Source: Anaerosalibacter massiliensis
Lineage (GTDB): Bacteria > Bacillota > Clostridia > Tissierellales > Sporanaerobacteraceae
NCBI GenBank assembly: GCA_000751555.1
Contig: CCEZ01000016.1
Location: 1 to 64,000 of the forward strand
DNA: 64,000 nt
Direction of reading: 5' to 3'
The number at the start of each line of letters is the position of its first letter. Position 1 is the first letter of the stretch. Positions 16,468 to 25,019 of this stretch are shown in pieces. The translations under genes and the position numbers were made by a program. The notes beneath the pieces were generated by a model. That model was not told the DNA's origin, did no database searches, and worked only from the letters and a program-made list of their open reading frames with translations.

Positions 16468-16593
16468 CTATTTTTTTGGACGTGCTGCAGATAGTACAAG
16501 ATCAGGACATATAGTTATAACTGTAGGACCACAATATTTAGCTTTAGGTGTTATTTTTGAGGCTTTATAATTGAAAAAGTTAGTCTTATTCAT
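16468..16593 (-). CDS. 41-aa two-cysteine RiPP precursor peptide
   Basis: A 41-aa gene with GGAGG 7-8 nt before ATG 16593. The first ~18 residues are polar/aromatic and Lys-rich (leader-like: NKTNFFNYKASK). The rest is a core-like segment Y-C21-G-P-T-V-I-T-I-C29-P-D followed by LVLSAARPKK. The two Cys are eight positions apart in a Val/Ile/Thr-rich stretch. It is directly upstream of a radical SAM enzyme with a leader-binding domain and an exporter, so it is most likely their substrate. I do not recognise the sequence as a known sactipeptide, ranthipeptide or other named class. Confidence 0.75.
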   Translation of the reverse strand: MNKTNFFNYKASKITPKAKYCGPTVITICPDLVLSAARPKK

Positions 16594-17041
16594 GTTTACA
16601 CCTCCTTTGCAATTTATCTTTATAATGATTCAATAAGTTAAGATAAAATAAGTTAGATTTATTTAATATTATCTGGGTAAATTTTATCAAAAGATAAAAA
16701 TAATCTCAATATTCATTTTTTTTCAAATATTTTTAATAAGTATATTAATTTTACATAATTGCATTGTTTAATACATAATTTAATTTATTATTATGAAAAA
16801 ATTTTAATATGTATGACATAATATGAAAAACGAAAAAATTGGAATTATTAAATATTTTTATAAAGGTGAATTGAATATTTATTTTAAATAGATATATTTT
16901 ATAAGTTTTTATTTAGAATTATAGTTTGATTTTATGAATAGTAAAATTAGACTATAATATATGTTATAATGTTAGAACATTGAAGATAGTTGTAAATTAA
17001 ATAGAAGATAAATATATATAGTAGTAAGGTTGGTGAAATTT
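16594..17041. other. Divergent intergenic region of peptide locus and mnmA
   Basis: About 450 bp of very A+T-rich DNA. It must hold the promoter of the minus-strand peptide locus and that of mnmA. TATAAT-like hexamers occur at 16953 and 16965, but none has a well-spaced -35, so I assign no promoter. No further precursor-like ORF was found. Confidence 0.4.
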
Positions 17042-18121
17042 TTGAATAGAAAAGTAGTTCTAGGAATGAGTGGAGGAGTAGATAGCTCTGTAGCAGCTTA
17101 TATTTTAAAGGAAGCAGGATATGATGTAATAGGTGTAACTATGACCATGATTTCAAGAGATGAAGAGTTTAATGAGAAAGAAGGTGACTGCTGTTCTATT
17201 TCATCAGTAAATGATGCTAGAAAGGTAGCGAAAAAGTTAGATATTCCTTTCTATGTCATGAATTTTAAAGATATATTTGAAAGGAAAGTTATAAATTATT
17301 TTGTCGATGAATATTTACAAGGAAGAACTCCAAATCCATGTATAGCATGTAACAAATATATAAAGTTTGATGAATTCTTAAGGAAAGCTAAAGGTCTAGG
17401 AGCAAATTATGTAGCTACGGGTCATTATGCTAATATAGAGAAAGATAAAAGTATAGATAGATATCTATTAAAAAGAGCGGCAGATATAAGAAAAGATCAA
17501 ACTTATTTTTTATATAATATGACTCAATATCAATTAGAACATACTCTTATGCCTCTTTATAATATTACAAAAGACAAAGTGAGAGAAATAGCAGAAAAGA
17601 TAGAATTGGATATACATAATAAACCTGATAGTGAAGAAATATGTTTTATTCCAGATGATGATCATGGAAGATTTATAAAGAAAAGGGAACCAAACAAAGT
17701 AAGGCCCGGATATTTTATAGATGAAAGTGGAAATATATTAGGCAAACATAAAGGAATAGTTTACTACACTGTAGGACAAAGAAAAGGATTAGGAGTTGCT
17801 CTAGGTAAAAAAGTATTTGTTCAAAGAATAATTCCAGAAAAAAATTTAATAGTACTTGGAGATGAAGAAAAAATATTTAAATCTAAGCTCTATGCAGAGG
17901 ATATAAACATAATTACCTATGACCATATTCCTAAAAACTTAGAGGTAACAGCTAAAGTAAGGTATAGCATGAAGGAGACAAATGCAATTATAAATCCATA
18001 TAAGGATGGGGTAATAGTAGAGTTTGAGATACCACAGAGGGCTATTACAAAGGGCCAATCAGTAGTATTTTATAATGGAGAAATAGTAGTAGGTGGAGGT
18101 ATTATAAAGGAAATATATTAG
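17042..18121 (+). CDS. mnmA: tRNA-specific 2-thiouridylase MnmA
   Basis: A 359-aa enzyme that thiolates U34 of tRNA-Lys, -Glu and -Gln using ATP and a sulfur relay. The PP-loop [11 protein letters not shown] is near residue 9. Catalytic Cys residues are in PNPCIACN and SEEICFIPD, and [10 protein letters not shown] is present. I chose TTG 17042, which gives the canonical [12 protein letters not shown] start. GTG 17033 and TTG 17030 lie inside the AAGGTTGGTG ribosome-binding region. It is monocistronic here, away from a cysteine desulfurase gene. Confidence 0.92.
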   Translation: MNRKVVLGMSGGVDSSVAAYILKEAGYDVIGVTMTMISRDEEFNEKEGDCCSISSVNDARKVAKKLDIPFYVMNFKDIFERKVINYFVDEYLQGRTPNPCIACNKYIKFDEFLRKAKGLGANYVATGHYANIEKDKSIDRYLLKRAADIRKDQTYFLYNMTQYQLEHTLMPLYNITKDKVREIAEKIELDIHNKPDSEEICFIPDDDHGRFIKKREPNKVRPGYFIDESGNILGKHKGIVYYTVGQRKGLGVALGKKVFVQRIIPEKNLIVLGDEEKIFKSKLYAEDINIITYDHIPKNLEVTAKVRYSMKETNAIINPYKDGVIVEFEIPQRAITKGQSVVFYNGEIVVGGGIIKEIY

Positions 18122-18127
18122 AAACAC

Positions 18128-18157
18128 AGACAAACTCTCTAGCTAGAGAGTTTGTCT
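18128..18157. terminator. Bidirectional palindromic terminator after mnmA
   Basis: A 30-bp perfect palindrome (18128-18157). It also encodes the last codons and stop of the convergent small minus-strand gene. Confidence 0.75.
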
Positions 18158-18297
18158 ATTTCTTCTAGAAATGCAACTTTAGATTTTGAATATTTATCAT
18201 ATTCTTCTTTTGTAATTTTATTAGACTTTTCTAATATTTGAAGGATATTAAGTAGGTCTAAGCACAAATTTTTTAAATCATTTTCTATTTTTTCCAT
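18139..18297 (-). CDS. 52-aa helical small protein
   Basis: A 52-aa, mostly helical soluble protein with GAGGTG a few nt before ATG 18297. It has the leucine/isoleucine pattern of a helical hairpin (LDLLNILQILEKSNKITKEE). It is convergent with mnmA and its 3' end is inside the terminator palindrome. No family was recognised. The good ribosome-binding site and regular amino-acid pattern make it likely to be real. Confidence 0.55.
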   Translation of the reverse strand: MEKIENDLKNLCLDLLNILQILEKSNKITKEEYDKYSKSKVAFLEEIDKLSS

Positions 18298-18864
18298 TGT
18301 ATCACCTCAACATCATTTCAAACTTATGTAATTTAAGAGTATAAATAGTTTAAATAAATTGATTAATAAGTAAATTAAATGTCAAATCGTTATTAAATTT
18401 CAATTAATAAAACCTTACAAAAAATTAATATTTCAGATATATCAATATATTTGTACATAAATATACAAGACTTTTTTTACATAAACAGAAATAAATTATA
18501 TTTAAATTATATACAGTTTAAATATAAAGTATTCATATATATAAATAGTTTTAAAATTAAGAATAGATTGAATCCACTCTAATATTTTGTTCTAGTATTT
18601 TCATCAATCAAAAAATTTTCATCAATCAAAAATCTTAGAACAAAATTTTTATACTATTTATAATTTATAGAGAATAGTTTATACTAGATAGATACTAAAA
18701 AAGTTAAATAATTCGACATAACTAGATAATTATAGATAGAGGTTTATTTTAGTTTATATAGAATACTACTTATATATGAATTTTGTAGCATATGTTTGTG
18801 GATATAATGCTTTAGGCATCAACGACATTGTATAACTATAAAAATAAATGCATAATTAAATTTT
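18298..18864. other. Long non-coding region upstream of the oligopeptide transporter operon
   Basis: About 570 bp of very A+T-rich DNA without a recognisable gene. It contains a 17-bp direct repeat (see next entry). I recognise no riboswitch class. Confidence 0.4.
18584..18646. repeat. Tandem 17-bp direct repeat enclosed by an inverted repeat
   Basis: Two identical 17-bp copies at 18598-18614 and 18616-18632, flanked by an 11-bp inverted repeat (18584-18594 and 18636-18646). RNA from either strand could form a stem enclosing the duplicated unit. Confidence 0.6.
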
Positions 18865-18893
18865 TTGCAATTTTGCTTAACTTCGTTTATAAT
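18865..18893 (+). promoter_or_regulatory. Upstream promoter of the oligopeptide transporter operon
   Basis: TTGCAA (18865-18870), 17-bp spacer, TATAAT (18888-18893). Confidence 0.55.
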
Positions 18894-18914
18894 GTGTTAT
18901 ACCTTAGTTATCCA

Positions 18915-18944
18915 TTGACATCAATTAATAGTAGATGGTATAAT
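18915..18944 (+). promoter_or_regulatory. Downstream promoter of the oligopeptide transporter operon
   Basis: Consensus TTGACA (18915-18920) and TATAAT (18939-18944) with an 18-bp spacer, about 60 bp before the start of the binding-protein gene. Confidence 0.7.
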
Positions 18945-19002
18945 GCATTAAATTAATAAGTTATAATAAAGTATAATAACAAAAAAAAGGGGGATTATTT
19001 TA

Positions 19003-20706
19003 ATGAAAAGAAAGTTAAGTTTAATTCTTTCTCTAGTTCTTGTTCTTACATTAGTAATGACAGGCTGTGGTAAGAGCGAAGAACCAAAACCAGCAAGTGG
19101 TGGAGATAAGAAGGCAGAAGAAAAGGCTGGAGATGCAAATAATCCAGCAAAAGGAAGAGAAAACGCTGATAACACATTAGTTATTGGTACTCATGAAACT
19201 AAAGGAGAATTTTTGCCAGGTTATAGTGCAGAAACATATGATGGTTATGTAGTAGATTTAGTTTTTGATGGTCTTATAAGCAATGATAAAGAGGGAAACC
19301 CAGTTCCACATGCAGCAAAGGATTGGGAAATATCAGATGATCATCTTACTTATACATTTAATTTAAGAGATGATATTAAATTCTCAGATGGAAAGCCACT
19401 AACTGCTGAAGACGTAGAGTTTACTTATACATTTATATGTGATCCAAAATATGATGGACCTAGAGCTTCTTATGTAGCAGACCTTGAAGGATATAAAGAA
19501 TACAATGAAGGAGATGCTAAAAAAGTATCAGGTATTGAGGTTAAAGACGACCATACTATATCTTTTAAATTTACAAAACCATTATCAACTAATATTTGGA
19601 ATTTTAGTTTTGGAATTATGCCAAAGCATGTTTATGAATTTGAAAAGGGAGATATAGAAGCAATAAAGGCTAAGATGAATAAACCAGTAGGTTCAGGACC
19701 ATTTATTTTAGAAAAATATGAACCTAAACAATATGTAGAGTTTAATACTAACAAAGATTATTTTCTAGGAGCAGCAAAATTTGAAAAATTAATACTTAAA
19801 TTTACTAATCCAGAGACTCAATTTTCTGAACTTGAAAAAGGAACAACTGATATACAACTTGCAGTTGCATCAAAAGGTGAAAATAAAGAAATAATAGATG
19901 GTATGGATTTTATTGATGTAGTTGAATATGATGATAATGGTTATGGATATATGGGCTTTAATTTAAGAGATCCAAGACTTGCAGATAAAAAAGTTCGACA
20001 AGCATTAACTTATGGATTTAACCGTGATAAATTTGTAGAAGTATATTATCAGGGATATGCACAAACATCTAATGTACCTTTAGCTAAAGTGTCTTGGGCA
20101 TATACAGATGATATAAATGAATATAAATATGATCCAGACAAGGCTAGTAAACTTTTAGATGAAGCTGGTTGGAAAGTTGGAAAAGATGGAATAAGAGAAA
20201 AAGATGGAAAGAAATTAGATTTTGTATGGTCAACTTATACAGAGAGTAAATATGTAGAGACTATGATTCCAATGTTAAAAGAAGATTGGAAAAAAATAGG
20301 AGTAAAAGTAGAAGCAGATATAATGGAATTCCCTGCATTGACTGAAAAAGTAAGTAAAGAGAGAGATTTTGATTTATTTAATATGGCATGGGATTTATCT
20401 GTAGACCCAGATTCATATGAGGTTTTCCATAGCAGTCAAGATCAACCAGGTGGATATAATTCTGTAGGGTTTAAAAATGACAAGAATGATGAGTTATTAG
20501 AAAAAGGAAGAGAAGAATTTGATCAAGATAAACGTGCTGAAATATATAAAGAATGGGGTCAACTTATGAATGAGGAACTTCCATATATGTTCTTAACTCA
20601 ATCATATCGTTGGGATGTAGTTAATAAACGTGTTAAGAATTTCGAAACTTCTCCATTCCAAGATTTTGTATATAGAGATATAATATTGAATGTAGAATTA
20701 CAATAA
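19003..20706 (+). CDS. Oligopeptide/dipeptide ABC transporter substrate-binding lipoprotein
   Basis: A 567-aa extracytoplasmic solute-binding protein of family 5 (OppA/DppA type). A lipoprotein signal ends in the lipobox VMTGC with lipidated C22, followed by a Lys/Glu/Ala/Gly-rich linker. The SBP_bac_5 features include FNLRDDIKFSDGKPLTAEDV and PVGSGPFILEKYEP. ATG 19003 follows AAGGGGGA. Two promoters precede it, and a terminator-like hairpin separates it from the permeases, so it is probably expressed above them. Peptide is the likely ligand, though nickel or other substrates occur in this family. Confidence 0.9.
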   Translation: MKRKLSLILSLVLVLTLVMTGCGKSEEPKPASGGDKKAEEKAGDANNPAKGRENADNTLVIGTHETKGEFLPGYSAETYDGYVVDLVFDGLISNDKEGNPVPHAAKDWEISDDHLTYTFNLRDDIKFSDGKPLTAEDVEFTYTFICDPKYDGPRASYVADLEGYKEYNEGDAKKVSGIEVKDDHTISFKFTKPLSTNIWNFSFGIMPKHVYEFEKGDIEAIKAKMNKPVGSGPFILEKYEPKQYVEFNTNKDYFLGAAKFEKLILKFTNPETQFSELEKGTTDIQLAVASKGENKEIIDGMDFIDVVEYDDNGYGYMGFNLRDPRLADKKVRQALTYGFNRDKFVEVYYQGYAQTSNVPLAKVSWAYTDDINEYKYDPDKASKLLDEAGWKVGKDGIREKDGKKLDFVWSTYTESKYVETMIPMLKEDWKKIGVKVEADIMEFPALTEKVSKERDFDLFNMAWDLSVDPDSYEVFHSSQDQPGGYNSVGFKNDKNDELLEKGREEFDQDKRAEIYKEWGQLMNEELPYMFLTQSYRWDVVNKRVKNFETSPFQDFVYRDIILNVELQ

Positions 20707-20755
20707 TTTATAGGGTGAAATTTTAAAAAATCTAAATAAATAATCCAATTTAAAA

Positions 20756-20794
20756 CAATATAAACCCGGTTAAGGAGTTACCGGGTTTATATTG
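20756..20794 (+). terminator. Attenuating hairpin between binding-protein and permease genes
   Basis: Perfect 15-bp arms (20756-20770, 20780-20794) with a CCGG core and 9-nt loop. It would reduce read-through into the permease genes. Confidence 0.65.
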
Positions 20795-20832
20795 TATAAA
20801 GAATAGCTTTAAAACATTAAAGGAGGGAAATC

Positions 20833-21795
20833 ATGTTTAAGTATATAGTAAGAAGAATACTAAACTTGATACCGGTGTTACTAATTATATCTATACTAAT
20901 ATTTGGAATTATCAAAATGGCACCTGGGGATCCATTAAGTACTAGGCTTGATCCAAAATCTACAGTAGAACAAAGAAATGCTGAACGAGAAAAATTAGGA
21001 CTTAATGACCCAGTGCCAGTACAATACTGGAGATGGCTTAGTAAATCAATAAGAGGAGATTTTGGAGAATCTATTACTTATAGACAACCTGTTAAGGATG
21101 TTGTACCAGGATTTATATGGAATACTTTTCTTTTAAATGTAGTAGTTTATATAATAGCTTTTTTGATTTCAATTCCTATAGGGGTTATCTGTGCTGTAAA
21201 GCAATATTCTAAAACAGATAATTTTTGGACTATTTTTTCTATTATAGGAATATCTATGCCTAGTTTCTTTTTTGGACTGTTATTAATATATTTTTTTGCG
21301 GTTAAATTAAATTGGTTTCCTATAAATGGTATGATAACTCCAGGGAAAAATGCAGTAGGTTTTGCTAGGGCTAAAGATATTTTACATCATATGTTTTTGC
21401 CAGCTATAGTGTTGACTATCGGTAGTATGGCTAGTTTAGTAAGATATACAAGAACTAGTATGCTTGAAGTTATAAATCAAGATTATATTAGAACAGCAAG
21501 ATCTAAAGGATTAAGAGAAAAGGTAGTTATATATAGACATGCTTTTAGAAATGCATTGATTCCAATAGTTACTATCATAGGTTTTACTATTCCATCCCTT
21601 TTCTCAGGAGCAGTTATATTAGAAACTGTATTTGTATGGCCTGGAATTGGAAATGTAATGATGGAATCTATTACTGCAAGAGATTATAATATGATGATGG
21701 CACTCAATATGTTCTTTGCATTGCTTACCCTACTTGGGAATTTACTTGCTGATATAGGATATGCATTAGTAGATCCAAGGATTAAAGTAGATTAA
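20833..21795 (+). CDS. Peptide ABC transporter permease, DppB/OppB type
   Basis: A 320-aa permease with six membrane helices. The cytoplasmic EAA loop is around DYIRTARSKGLREKVVIYRHAFRNA, cited here only by its start, near residues 215-240. The N-terminus MFKYIVRRILNLIPVLL is typical. ATG 20833 follows AGGAGGG. It is the second gene of the operon, and its stop lies 17 bp before the chosen start of the next permease. Confidence 0.9.
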   Translation: MFKYIVRRILNLIPVLLIISILIFGIIKMAPGDPLSTRLDPKSTVEQRNAEREKLGLNDPVPVQYWRWLSKSIRGDFGESITYRQPVKDVVPGFIWNTFLLNVVVYIIAFLISIPIGVICAVKQYSKTDNFWTIFSIIGISMPSFFFGLLLIYFFAVKLNWFPINGMITPGKNAVGFARAKDILHHMFLPAIVLTIGSMASLVRYTRTSMLEVINQDYIRTARSKGLREKVVIYRHAFRNALIPIVTIIGFTIPSLFSGAVILETVFVWPGIGNVMMESITARDYNMMMALNMFFALLTLLGNLLADIGYALVDPRIKVD

Positions 21796-21812
21796 TGGAA
21801 GGAGGAGAACAA

Positions 21813-22745
21813 GTGACTGAGAAGAATTTAGAAATTGAAAAAAAGCCAGTTAATATGAATAATAATGAAGCTGAACAGGAAATATTGTCACCTTGGAAGA
21901 TGTTTGTTAGAAAGTTTAAGAAAAATAAAGTTTCAATAGTAGGGCTTATTATATTAATAATTATGATTTTATCTGCATTACTTGCTCCAATTTTAACACC
22001 TTATGATCCATATGAAATGGATTATTCTAAAATTAATGAACCACCTTCAAAAGAGCATTGGCTAGGAACTGATGAAGTTGGAAGAGATTATTTAACGAGA
22101 ATATTATATGGTGGAAGAGTTTCTATGAAGGTAGGACTTTTTGCCGTTATTATAGAGATTATTATAGGTGCTTTAATAGGCGGATTGGCAGGATACTACG
22201 GTGGTTGGGTAGATAATATTCTTATGAGATTTTCAGAAATAGTCATGTCTTTTCCATTTCTGCCATTAGCTATTACTATTTCTGCCGTTATAGGTACTAA
22301 GGTAGAGCCTCAACGGAGAATGTACATTGTAATGATGATTATTGGATTTTTAAGTTGGCCAGGTTTGGCTAGAATGGTAAGAGGACAAATTCTTTCACTA
22401 AGAGAACAAGAATTTGTGCAAGCAGCTAGAGCATTAGGTATAAGAGATAGTAAGATTATATTAAGACATTTAATTCCTAATACAGTAGGATATATTATAG
22501 TAAGTGCTACATTAGGAATGGCAGGAGCTATAATGAGTGAATCAGGACTATCTTTCCTTGGTCTTGGTGTTACTCCACCAACTCCGACTTGGGGTAATTT
22601 AATACAAAATGCTAGAGAGGTTTATATACTTAGAAATCGTATGTGGCTATGGTTGCCACCAGGAGTATGTATATTTTTAGCGGTAATGAGTATAAATTTA
22701 CTTGGTGATGGATTGCGTGATGCTATAGACCCTAAGTCTAAATGA
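21813..22745 (+). CDS. Peptide ABC transporter permease, DppC/OppC type
   Basis: A 310-aa permease. A charged cytoplasmic N-terminus of about 40 residues is followed by the first helix (SIVGLIILIIMILSALLAP), the WLGTDEVGRDYLTRILYGGR segment specific to DppC proteins, and further helices. I chose GTG 21813, 7 nt after GGAGG (21801-21805). The ATG at 21795 overlaps the previous stop and lies before that site. It pairs with the preceding permease. Confidence 0.9.
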   Translation: MTEKNLEIEKKPVNMNNNEAEQEILSPWKMFVRKFKKNKVSIVGLIILIIMILSALLAPILTPYDPYEMDYSKINEPPSKEHWLGTDEVGRDYLTRILYGGRVSMKVGLFAVIIEIIIGALIGGLAGYYGGWVDNILMRFSEIVMSFPFLPLAITISAVIGTKVEPQRRMYIVMMIIGFLSWPGLARMVRGQILSLREQEFVQAARALGIRDSKIILRHLIPNTVGYIIVSATLGMAGAIMSESGLSFLGLGVTPPTPTWGNLIQNAREVYILRNRMWLWLPPGVCIFLAVMSINLLGDGLRDAIDPKSK

Positions 22746-22760
22746 TAGGAGGATAGAAAT

Positions 22761-23738
22761 ATGGATAAGCTGTTAGAAGTAAAAGATTTAAAGACGTATT
22801 TTTATACTGATGATGGAATTGTTAAAGCTGTAGATGGTGTTAACTTTTCGGTAGAGTCTGGAAAGACTATAGGTATTGTGGGAGAATCCGGTTGTGGCAA
22901 GAGTATAACAGCTATGTCTATACTACGCCTTATACCTGACCCTCCTGGAAAAATTGTAAATGGCGAAATATTTTTCAATGGAAAAGATTTGACTAAAGTT
23001 TCAGATGAAGAGATAAGGCATATTCGCGGAAATGACATTTCTATGATTTTCCAAGAACCTATGACTTCATTAAACCCTGTATTTACTGTAGGAGATCAAA
23101 TAATGGAGGCATTGATTCTTCATCAAAAATTAAGTGAAGAAGAAGCTAGGAAAAAGGCTATTCAAATGATAAAGCTTGTTGGTATACCTAGGGCAGATAA
23201 AATAGTAGATGAATACCCACATCAATTATCTGGAGGTATGAGACAGAGAGTTATGATAGCTATGGCGCTATCTTGTCAGCCTAAACTTTTAATAGCTGAC
23301 GAACCTACAACAGCTTTAGATGTTACTATTCAAGCCCAAATATTAGAGCTTATGAATGAATTGAAAAATAAATTGAATACATCTATTATGCTTATAACTC
23401 ACGATCTTGGAGTTGTTGCAGAAATGTCTGATCATGTAATAGTTATGTATTCAGGAAAAGTGGTAGAAGATGCACCAGTAGAAGAATTGTTTAAAAACCC
23501 AAGACATCCTTATACAATAGGACTTATGAATTCTATACCTTCATTAATTGGAGAAGGAAAGAGATTGGAAAGTATTAAAGGAGCAGTTCCAAATCCTCTA
23601 TACCTTCCAAAAGGCTGTTATTTCCATCCAAGGTGTAAATTTGCTACAGATGAATGTAGGAATGGACAACCTGAACTAAGGGAGATAGCATCAGGACATA
23701 AGGTTAGCTGTTTTAGAGCAGAGGAGGTGGGTAGATAA
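22761..23738 (+). CDS. Peptide ABC transporter ATPase, DppD/OppD type
   Basis: A 325-aa ATPase that energises the two permeases. Walker A GESGCGKS is near residue 36, the Q-loop region is [12 protein letters not shown], the signature LSGGMRQRV, and Walker B LLIADEPT. The C-terminal OppD-type segment has three Cys ([10 protein letters not shown]...DEC), which in relatives bind a 4Fe-4S cluster. Its stop overlaps the start of the next ATPase by one base. Confidence 0.92.
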   Translation: MDKLLEVKDLKTYFYTDDGIVKAVDGVNFSVESGKTIGIVGESGCGKSITAMSILRLIPDPPGKIVNGEIFFNGKDLTKVSDEEIRHIRGNDISMIFQEPMTSLNPVFTVGDQIMEALILHQKLSEEEARKKAIQMIKLVGIPRADKIVDEYPHQLSGGMRQRVMIAMALSCQPKLLIADEPTTALDVTIQAQILELMNELKNKLNTSIMLITHDLGVVAEMSDHVIVMYSGKVVEDAPVEELFKNPRHPYTIGLMNSIPSLIGEGKRLESIKGAVPNPLYLPKGCYFHPRCKFATDECRNGQPELREIASGHKVSCFRAEEVGR

Positions 23739-24709
23739 TGAGTGAAGCAATATTAGAGGTCAAAAACTTAAAAAAGCACTTTCCTATATATAAGGGAGCT
23801 TTTAGAAGAAAGGTTGGAGATGTAAAGGCGGTAGATGGAATATCTTTCAAGCTAAAGGCAGGAGAGACATTGGGGCTTGTTGGCGAATCTGGCTGTGGAA
23901 AGTCTACAACTGGTAGAACTATATTAAAACTTTTAGATCCTACAGAGGGTAGTGTAAAATATAAAGATAAGGATGTATTAAATGCTCCAAAGGATGAAAT
24001 GCTAAAGCTAAGAAGAGAAATGCAAATAGTTTTCCAAGATCCATATAGCTCTTTGAACCCAAGAATGACAGTATCCCAGATAGTAGGGGAAGCTTTAATA
24101 GAACATAAACTTTACAAGAAAGGAAAAGAGTTAGACGAATATATAACAGAAGTTATAACTAGATGTGGTTTAGCAAAATACCATATGAATAGATATCCTC
24201 ATGAGTTTTCAGGAGGACAACGTCAACGTATAGGTATTGCTAGAGCTCTTGCTTTAAATCCATCTTTTATAGTTGCTGACGAGCCCGTATCTGCTCTAGA
24301 TGTGTCTATACAATCACAGGTTATAAATTTATTGACAGATTTGCAAAAAGAACGGGGAATATCTTATTTATTTATTTCCCACGATTTAGGAGTAGTTAAA
24401 TATATAAGCCATAGAATAGGTGTTATGTATCTAGGTAATTTAGTAGAATTGTCTGAAAAAAACGCACTATTTGACAATCCTAAACATCCCTATACACAAG
24501 CACTTCTTTCAGCTATTCCTATACCAGATCCAACTAAAAAGATAAATAGAATTTTATTAAAAGGAGATATTCCAAGTCCTGCAAATCCACCATCTGGTTG
24601 CAAGTTCCATACTCGTTGTAGATATGCTAAAGATATATGTAAGGAACAAGTGCCAGAATTTAGAGACTTAGGAGGAGAGCATTTTGTGGCGTGCCACTTT
24701 GCGAAATAA
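23738..24709 (+). CDS. Peptide ABC transporter ATPase, DppF/OppF type
   Basis: A 323-aa partner ATPase: Walker [11 protein letters not shown]-loop VFQDPYSSLNPRMTV, signature FSGGQRQRI, Walker B FIVADEPVSALD, and a C-terminal Cys cluster (GCKFHTRCRYAKDIC). ATG 23738 overlaps the preceding TAA, a coupled start. It forms a heterodimer with the DppD-type protein. Confidence 0.92.
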   Translation: MSEAILEVKNLKKHFPIYKGAFRRKVGDVKAVDGISFKLKAGETLGLVGESGCGKSTTGRTILKLLDPTEGSVKYKDKDVLNAPKDEMLKLRREMQIVFQDPYSSLNPRMTVSQIVGEALIEHKLYKKGKELDEYITEVITRCGLAKYHMNRYPHEFSGGQRQRIGIARALALNPSFIVADEPVSALDVSIQSQVINLLTDLQKERGISYLFISHDLGVVKYISHRIGVMYLGNLVELSEKNALFDNPKHPYTQALLSAIPIPDPTKKINRILLKGDIPSPANPPSGCKFHTRCRYAKDICKEQVPEFRDLGGEHFVACHFAK

Positions 24710-24908
24710 GAAGTCTGTTGAAGAAAGAGAAAAAAAGCTAAAAAAATCTGTAGAAAAAAAGAATAAGAAAGAACCTTTTGAATTTACTAAAACAGATATT
24801 TTAGCTATGATTATTGCGGCATTTCAAATATTACTTCCTATATTGTTTGTAGGAATAGGACTATTTGCATTAGTCACATTTTTATTTACAAGATTCTTTT
24901 TGAGATAA
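24684..24908 (+). CDS. 74-aa single-pass membrane protein at the end of the peptide transporter operon
   Basis: A 74-aa protein with a Lys/Glu-rich N-terminal half and one hydrophobic helix (about 40-68, ending FTRFFLR). The start is TTG 24684, six nt after GGAGGAG (24671-24677), so it overlaps the ATPase gene by 26 bp in another frame. It may be an accessory subunit of the transporter or an independent gene. No family was recognised. Confidence 0.6.
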   Translation: MWRATLRNKKSVEEREKKLKKSVEKKNKKEPFEFTKTDILAMIIAAFQILLPILFVGIGLFALVTFLFTRFFLR

Positions 24909-24939
24909 ATTTAGTATTGAACAAATATACTTTCACAAT

Positions 24940-24973
24940 AAAGAGTTGCAAAGGCTATTGCAGCTCTTTTTTT
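24940..24973 (+). terminator. Terminator of the peptide transporter operon
   Basis: 12-bp stem (24940-24951, 24958-24969; one G-U pair), 6-nt loop, T tract after. Confidence 0.8.
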
Positions 24974-25019
24974 AATTTGATATAATACTCTAGATTAGTT
25001 TAGTAAGTGAGGTGGGTTA

